NCBI GenBank assembly: GCA_021202205.1
Contig: JAJQDJ010000245.1
Location: 1-9,367 of the forward strand
Direction of reading: 5' to 3'
Source of the DNA: Erysipelotrichaceae bacterium
GTDB taxonomy: Bacteria > Bacillota_I > Bacilli_A > Erysipelotrichales > Coprobacillaceae
Length of the DNA stretch: 9,367 nucleotides
Part shown: in pieces, positions 5,688 to 9,367 of the stretch
Position numbering within the stretch: position 1 is the stretch's first letter
How the letters are laid out: each line of letters opens with the position of its first letter
Translations under genes and position numbers: made by a program
Notes under the pieces: generated by a model
Seen by the model: the letters and a program-made list of their open reading frames with translations, nothing else
Told to the model about the DNA's origin: nothing
Databases searched by the model: none

Positions 5688-7265
5688 ATGAATAAAGTTG
5701 ATTTAAGAAAATATGGTATTGAAACTCATGGAACTGTACATCGTAATGTGCCAGCAGGTTCACTTGTAGAAAAAGCATTATTAAATGGTGAAGGTAGACT
5801 TTCCCGTGCTGGTGCTTTATGTATTAATACTGGTGAACGTACTGGTAGATCACCAAACGACAAATTTATTATTGATACACCAGCTGTTCATGATAAGGTT
5901 GCCTGGGGTAAGGTAAACAAGCCTGTATCAAAGGAAGTTTTCGATATCGTTTACAAAGAAGTTTGTAAACACTTTACAGATAAAGATTTATATGTGTTCG
6001 ATGGTTATGCAGGTGCTAATCCTGAATATTCATATGGTTTTAGAATTGTCAATGAAAGAGCAAGTCAAAACTTATTTATTTCAAATTTATTAATTAAACC
6101 TACACATCGTGAATTACAGCATTTTACTGAAGATTTTCTCATTTTAGTAGCACCAGAATATAAAGTGGATTATAAGACTTTAGGTTTAAATAGTGAAGCT
6201 GCAATTTTAATTGATTTTGAAAGACATCTTGTAGTGATTGCTGGTACTGGATATTGTGGTGAAATTAAAAAATGTGTGTTTACAATTATGAATTATATGT
6301 TACCACAAAGAAATGTCTTTACAATGCACTGTTCTGCTAATGTTGGCGATGATGGTAAAACTGCTTTATTCTTTGGTTTATCAGGTACAGGTAAAACAAC
6401 TTTATCATCCGATCCTAATAGAAAGCTTATTGGTGATGATGAACATGGCTGGTCACGTACAACTGTTTTCAATTTTGAAGCTGGATGTTACGCTAAATGT
6501 ATTGGTTTAACAAGAGAATCAGAGCGTGAAATTTGGGATGCTGTAAGATTTGGTGCCGTTGCAGAAAATGTTCAATTATTTGAAGATTCACGTATTATTG
6601 ATTTTAATGATGATTCTATTACTGAAAATACAAGAGTTGGATATCCAGTAAACTTCATTGCTAATATTGATCCTAATGGTGTTGCACCTATACCTAAGAC
6701 AATTTTCTTCTTGGCCGCTGATGCTTTTGGAGTATTGCCACCAATCTCAAGATTATCAACAGATGCTGCTATTTATCACTTTGTTTCTGGTTACACAAGT
6801 AAATTAGCTGGTACTGAAGCAGGTGTTACTGAACCAGAAGCAACATTCTCTACATGTTTTGGTGAACCATTCCTACCACTGGATCCATTGTTATATGCGA
6901 ATATGTTTGAAAGACGTGTAGGAAAGGCTAATGCTAATATATTCTTAGTTAATACTGGATGGGTTGGCGGAAGCTATGGTGTTGGTAAACGTATTCCTTT
7001 GAAATATACAAGACGCATGATTAATGCAGCTATTAATGGTGAATTAGACTATGTCGCTTATGAAACGGATCCTTATTTCAATTTAGATATTCCTAAATTC
7101 TGTCCAGATATTCCTAGTGAATTGTTAGATCCAAAAGCAACATGGACACATAAAGATCAATATGATGAAATAGCTAAGAAATTAGTAAAAATGTTTGAAG
7201 AAAACTTTAAACAATATTCTAACTTCCCAGATCGTGTCAAAAACGCTGGACCTCATTTAGATTAA
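5688..7265 (+). CDS. pckA: Phosphoenolpyruvate carboxykinase (ATP)
   Basis: Cytoplasmic enzyme for oxaloacetate + ATP <-> PEP + CO2 + ADP, used for gluconeogenesis or, in some anaerobes, run in reverse to fix CO2 and gain ATP. The 525 residues match ATP-type PEPCK, not the longer GTP type. Landmarks in order: NTGERTGRSPNDKF (47-60, substrate arginines), the YxGEIKK-like block GTGYCGEIKK (186-195, metal/substrate lysines), MLPQRNVFTMHCSANVG (204-220), P-loop GLSGTGKTTLS (230-240), metal-binding LIGDDEHGW (247-255), FEAGCYAK (263-270), RVGYP (316-320) and TSKLAGTE (370-377). AAGGGGG at 5674-5680 precedes the ATG by seven bases. The gene stands alone between its own promoter and a strong terminator. 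The physiological direction cannot be told from sequence; nearby ackA is consistent with a fermentative life style. Confidence 0.97.
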   Translation: MNKVDLRKYGIETHGTVHRNVPAGSLVEKALLNGEGRLSRAGALCINTGERTGRSPNDKFIIDTPAVHDKVAWGKVNKPVSKEVFDIVYKEVCKHFTDKDLYVFDGYAGANPEYSYGFRIVNERASQNLFISNLLIKPTHRELQHFTEDFLILVAPEYKVDYKTLGLNSEAAILIDFERHLVVIAGTGYCGEIKKCVFTIMNYMLPQRNVFTMHCSANVGDDGKTALFFGLSGTGKTTLSSDPNRKLIGDDEHGWSRTTVFNFEAGCYAKCIGLTRESEREIWDAVRFGAVAENVQLFEDSRIIDFNDDSITENTRVGYPVNFIANIDPNGVAPIPKTIFFLAADAFGVLPPISRLSTDAAIYHFVSGYTSKLAGTEAGVTEPEATFSTCFGEPFLPLDPLLYANMFERRVGKANANIFLVNTGWVGGSYGVGKRIPLKYTRRMINAAINGELDYVAYETDPYFNLDIPKFCPDIPSELLDPKATWTHKDQYDEIAKKLVKMFEENFKQYSNFPDRVKNAGPHLD

Positions 7266-7268
7266 ATA

Positions 7269-7294
7269 AAAACTCTGCAATTGCAGAGTTTTTT
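7269..7294. terminator. Bidirectional terminator shared by pckA and thiT
   Basis: AAAACTCTGC (7269-7278) and GCAGAGTTTT (7283-7292) are perfect arms around an AATT loop, four bases after the pckA stop. The T-run to 7294 serves pckA, and the complementary A-run to the left gives thiT its U-tract. The thiT stop codon (7293-7295) lies inside the plus-strand T-run. Confidence 0.88.
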
Positions 7295-7844
7295 AACGTA
7301 CTTTAATAGCATTTTTAAGTCTAGGATAAACAACCATAAAAGCAATATAACATAATATAAGTGTAGGTAAACAATACACAATATTATATGTAAAAGAATA
7401 CACATAAACATTCATACCTTCTGGTGCATACATGCCAAATAACCATGCTCCCGAAGCAAAATGAGATAAAAACTTAAGTATCATAGTGATAATAATACCC
7501 CAATAAATACTTGTATTCTTTAACTTTGTACTAGGAAACAAAGCTGCTAATCCAACGATAGAAACAGGCACCAAATAATCCAATACAACTGACCAAGGTC
7601 CATAATAAACAGCCATTCCTAAAGCAAATTGGATAATTGTTGCCATGAATCCAACAAGCAACCCATAACTTGGCCCCATCAAATAACTTGATAAGATAAC
7701 AGGTAATAAATCAATAGAAATATTACCACCTTTTGGTTGCGATGGAATAAAGCTAAAAGCTAACTGCAATACTACTTGCAAGGCAATAAACATAGCCATA
7801 TAAGACATAGTTTTTGCGTTTAATTTGATTTCTAATTTTTTCAT
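7293..7844 (-). CDS. thiT: Energy-coupled thiamine transporter S-component ThiT
   Basis: Membrane substrate-binding subunit of an ECF transporter; it captures thiamine and works with a shared EcfA-EcfA'-EcfT module that is not in this window. The 183 residues are very hydrophobic, with about six membrane segments (roughly 14-34, 45-57, 59-79, 86-103, 113-130, 152-173). The match to the ThiT/YuaJ family includes KGGNISIDLLPVI (38-50), GPWSVVLDY (82-90), HFASGAWLFGMYAPEG (128-143) and VYSFTYNIVYCLP (148-160). H128, Y149 and N154 appear to correspond to thiamine-contacting residues known in the Lactococcus protein (from memory). AGGAGG five bases before the ATG at 7844 fixes the start. The frame is open to 7919 but the extra 25 codons run through the riboswitch terminator and are not coding. 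The TPP riboswitch upstream independently supports the thiamine role. Confidence 0.94.
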   Translation of the reverse strand: MKKLEIKLNAKTMSYMAMFIALQVVLQLAFSFIPSQPKGGNISIDLLPVILSSYLMGPSYGLLVGFMATIIQFALGMAVYYGPWSVVLDYLVPVSIVGLAALFPSTKLKNTSIYWGIIITMILKFLSHFASGAWLFGMYAPEGMNVYVYSFTYNIVYCLPTLILCYIAFMVVYPRLKNAIKVR

Positions 7845-7869
7845 TTTTTCCTCCTTTATTGGAGCCAGC

Positions 7870-7899
7870 AAATAAAAAAGCTTTCCGTCGCAGGAAAGC
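7870..7899 (-). terminator. Riboswitch-associated intrinsic terminator before thiT
   Basis: On the minus strand GCTTTCC (7899-7893) and GGAAAGC (7886-7880) form a perfect 7-bp stem with a 6-base loop, followed by TTTTTTATTT. It lies between the TPP aptamer and the thiT ribosome binding site, so it is the likely transcriptional output of the riboswitch. Confidence 0.85.
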
Positions 7900-7918
7900 A
7901 AAAAAAAGTCTATTTGCA

Positions 7919-7996
7919 CTCTCTACGCTGGCATTATCCAGTTCAGATCATAAGGGATAAGATTTTCATCTTTCTCAGCATTAGCACCCCTGGCTC
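7919..7996 (-). promoter_or_regulatory. TPP riboswitch (THI element) controlling thiT
   Basis: The minus strand carries the conserved TPP aptamer blocks in order: GGGGTGC (7992-7984 region), GCTGAGA (7980-7974 region), a hairpin AAGAT-GAAA-ATCTT, then TCTGAACTGGATAATGCCAG with the P5 stem CTGG/CCAG, and GCGTAG. Binding of thiamine pyrophosphate is expected to lower thiT expression. The P3 arm is very short (loop TAAT), as in many Bacillota. A conventional P1 helix is hard to draw: the bases after GCGTAG do not pair well with the 5' GAGCC. Confidence 0.95.
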
Positions 7997-8002
7997 GTTA
8001 TT

Positions 8003-8030
8003 ATTATATACTTTTTTGTATATAAATCAA
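8003..8030 (-). promoter_or_regulatory. Sigma-A promoter of the thiT riboswitch transcript
   Basis: On the minus strand the -35 TTGATT (8030-8025) and a perfect -10 TATAAT (8008-8003) are 16 bases apart. The predicted +1 is G at 7996, so the RNA would begin directly with GAGCCAG and the aptamer. The spacer and -10 also contain an inverted repeat (TATATAC at 8005-8011, GTATATA at 8018-8024). Confidence 0.7.
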
Positions 8031-8077
8031 GTTTTTTTAATTATATTGTTTTTCCCATTAATTTTTTAATTATTTGA

Positions 8078-8086
8078 TGATATAAT
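8078..8086 (+). promoter_or_regulatory. Extended -10 promoter of ackA
   Basis: TGATATAAT (8078-8086) is a perfect extended -10. Only a weak -35 (TTAATT, 8058-8063, 17-base spacing) is visible. Transcription would start near 8093, giving a leader of about 16 bases that is mostly the ribosome binding site. It is divergent from the thiT promoter. I see no catabolite-response element or Rex-like operator here. Confidence 0.65.
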
Positions 8087-8108
8087 ATTTCTAAGGAGGA
8101 TTTTATAC

Positions 8109-9299
8109 ATGGCAAAAGTTATTGCAGTTAATGCAGGTAGTTCTTCATTAAAATTTCAATTATTTGAAATGGATGATGAAACAGTTATTACATCTGGTGT
8201 AGTAGAAAGAATAGGATTAGAGGATTCAATTTTTACAATCAAATATAATGGTGAAAAAGATAGTCGTACATTACCTATTCCAACTCATAGTGAAGCAGTT
8301 GACATGCTTTTAGATACTTTATTAGAAAAAAATATTGTATCTTCTTTGGATGAAATTAAAGGTGTTGGACATAGAGTTGTTCAAGGTGGTACTTATTTTA
8401 GTGAATCAGCTGTGATTGATGATGATGTTGTTAGTAAGATTGATGAATTGAAATCTTTAGCACCATTACAAAACCCAGCTAATTTAACAGGTTATTATGC
8501 TTTTAAGAAAGCGATTCCAAACGCTGGTGCGGTAGCAGTGTTTGATACAGCCTTCCATCAAACTCTAGAACCACGTTGTTATATTTACCCTATTCCATAT
8601 AAGTATTATACTGATTACAAGATTAGAAAATATGGAGCTCATGGAACTAGTCATAAATATGTTTCACAACGTGTTATTGATTTATTGGGTAATCCTGAAC
8701 ATTCTAAAATTATTGTAGCTCACTTAGGAGCTGGTGGTTCTTTAACAGCAGTTAAAGACGGCAAATCAATCAATACCTCAATGGGATTTACTCCTTTAGC
8801 TGGAATTATGATGGGTACACGTAGTGGTGATATTGATGCATCAGTTATTGATTATTTAATCAAAGAAGTTGGTATCGATGGTAATGAAGTCATCAATATG
8901 CTTAATAAAGAATCTGGATTACTAGGAGTTTCTGGTGTTTCTAGTGATTTTAGAGATGTATGCGCAGCTGCGGATGAAGGAAATGAAAGAGCTAAACTCG
9001 CAATTGATATTTTCTTCAGACGTGTTATTGCATACATCGGTAGATATCATATTGCATTAGGTGGATGTGACGCTATTGCCTTTACTGCAGGTATTGGTGA
9101 AAATTCAGCATTTGCAAGAAAAGAAACCATTGGATTAATTAGCGATGCTTTAGGTGTTGTGATTGATGATGATGCTAATGAAAATGGTAATGGTGAAAGA
9201 CTTATTACAAAACCTGAATCTAAGATTAAAGTCTTTGTTGTACCAACCAATGAAGAACTCATGATTGCAAGAGATACAAAACGTTTATTAAACTTATAA
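8109..9299 (+). CDS. ackA: Acetate kinase
   Basis: Cytoplasmic ASKHA-fold kinase for acetyl phosphate + ADP <-> acetate + ATP, the ATP-yielding step of acetate fermentation when paired with phosphotransacetylase (Pta). The 396 residues match the family length. Motifs: VNAGSSSLKF (7-16), GHRVVQGG (87-94), VFDTAFHQT (144-152, catalytic aspartate D146), YGAHGTSHKYV (175-185, H178), HLGAGGS (205-211), MGTRSGDID (235-243, R238), TAGIGEN (326-332) and VPTNEELMIA (378-387, containing the catalytic glutamate). AAGGAGG at 8093-8099 lies nine bases before the ATG. No pta gene is adjacent within the window, so the partner must be elsewhere. The gene appears to be monocistronic from what is visible. Confidence 0.97.
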   Translation: MAKVIAVNAGSSSLKFQLFEMDDETVITSGVVERIGLEDSIFTIKYNGEKDSRTLPIPTHSEAVDMLLDTLLEKNIVSSLDEIKGVGHRVVQGGTYFSESAVIDDDVVSKIDELKSLAPLQNPANLTGYYAFKKAIPNAGAVAVFDTAFHQTLEPRCYIYPIPYKYYTDYKIRKYGAHGTSHKYVSQRVIDLLGNPEHSKIIVAHLGAGGSLTAVKDGKSINTSMGFTPLAGIMMGTRSGDIDASVIDYLIKEVGIDGNEVINMLNKESGLLGVSGVSSDFRDVCAAADEGNERAKLAIDIFFRRVIAYIGRYHIALGGCDAIAFTAGIGENSAFARKETIGLISDALGVVIDDDANENGNGERLITKPESKIKVFVVPTNEELMIARDTKRLLNL

Positions 9300-9315
9300 A
9301 AAGGGCTTAAGCCCT
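9296..9315 (-). terminator. Hairpin after ackA, probable terminator for a convergent minus-strand gene
   Basis: AGGGC (9302-9306) and GCCCT (9311-9315) form a short stem around TTAA. Only the minus strand has a U-tract (TTTTTAT, overlapping the ackA stop), so it best fits transcription entering from the right. The plus strand continues CAATGTCATT without a T-run directly after the stem, so it is a poor terminator for ackA. Confidence 0.45.
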
Positions 9316-9319
9316 CAAT

Positions 9320-9358
9320 GTCATTAAGTTTATTTTTAAGAAATTATATGTTAATGAC
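9320..9358. repeat. Inverted repeat near the right edge
   Basis: GTCATTAA (9320-9327) and TTAATGAC (9351-9358) are perfect 8-bp arms around a 23-base AT-rich loop. It may be the real end signal of ackA or part of the next transcription unit; the window stops too soon to say. Confidence 0.35.
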
Positions 9359-9367
9359 TTTACGGGT

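Noticed and set aside
7845..7919. 25-codon N-terminal extension of thiT
   Set aside because: It would translate through the riboswitch terminator. AGGAGG marks the ATG at 7844, and family members begin near there.

Overview
The window is AT-rich chromosomal DNA with strong GGAGG-type ribosome binding sites, U-tract terminators, a TPP riboswitch and compact overlapping genes. This fits a low-GC Gram-positive fermenter (Bacillota). I lean towards the Erysipelotrichia/Coprobacillus-like group, but that is inference from gene style and not a proven assignment. I see no mobile element, CRISPR array, rRNA or tRNA.

Layout. Positions 1-79 hold two back-to-back hairpins: the end of the long minus-strand operon, and the terminator of a plus-strand gene lying left of the window. 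Positions 81-5131 carry a tightly packed seven-gene minus-strand operon, read from right to left: ntdP-like DUF402 phosphatase, tsaE, tsaB, rimI, tsaD, rex, asnS. The first five junctions overlap or nearly touch, so translational coupling is likely. Positions 5132-5687 are a long AT-rich gap with the operon promoter, the pckA promoter and leader, several inverted repeats, and a minus-strand reading frame broken by one stop. Positions 5688-7265 are pckA (+), which shares a bidirectional terminator with the convergent thiT (7293-7844, -). Upstream of thiT are a TPP riboswitch, an intrinsic terminator and a promoter. A divergent extended -10 promoter then drives ackA (8109-9299, +).

Function. 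TsaE, TsaB and TsaD are three of the core proteins for the t6A37 modification of tRNAs that read ANN codons; TsaC is not in the window. RimI is the usual co-resident acetyltransferase. AsnS charges tRNA-Asn, itself a t6A-modified tRNA. Rex senses NADH/NAD+ and normally controls fermentation genes. PckA interconverts oxaloacetate and PEP at the cost or gain of ATP, and AckA makes ATP from acetyl phosphate. ThiT imports thiamine under TPP feedback. The content is mostly housekeeping.

The points most worth a second look are regulatory. One is the thiT leader, where the 5' strand expected to form aptamer P1 is instead complementary to a segment beside the thiT ribosome binding site. Another is the inverted repeat starting at the predicted pckA +1. 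The third is the broken reading frame in the 556-base gap. I found no convincing new multi-gene system.
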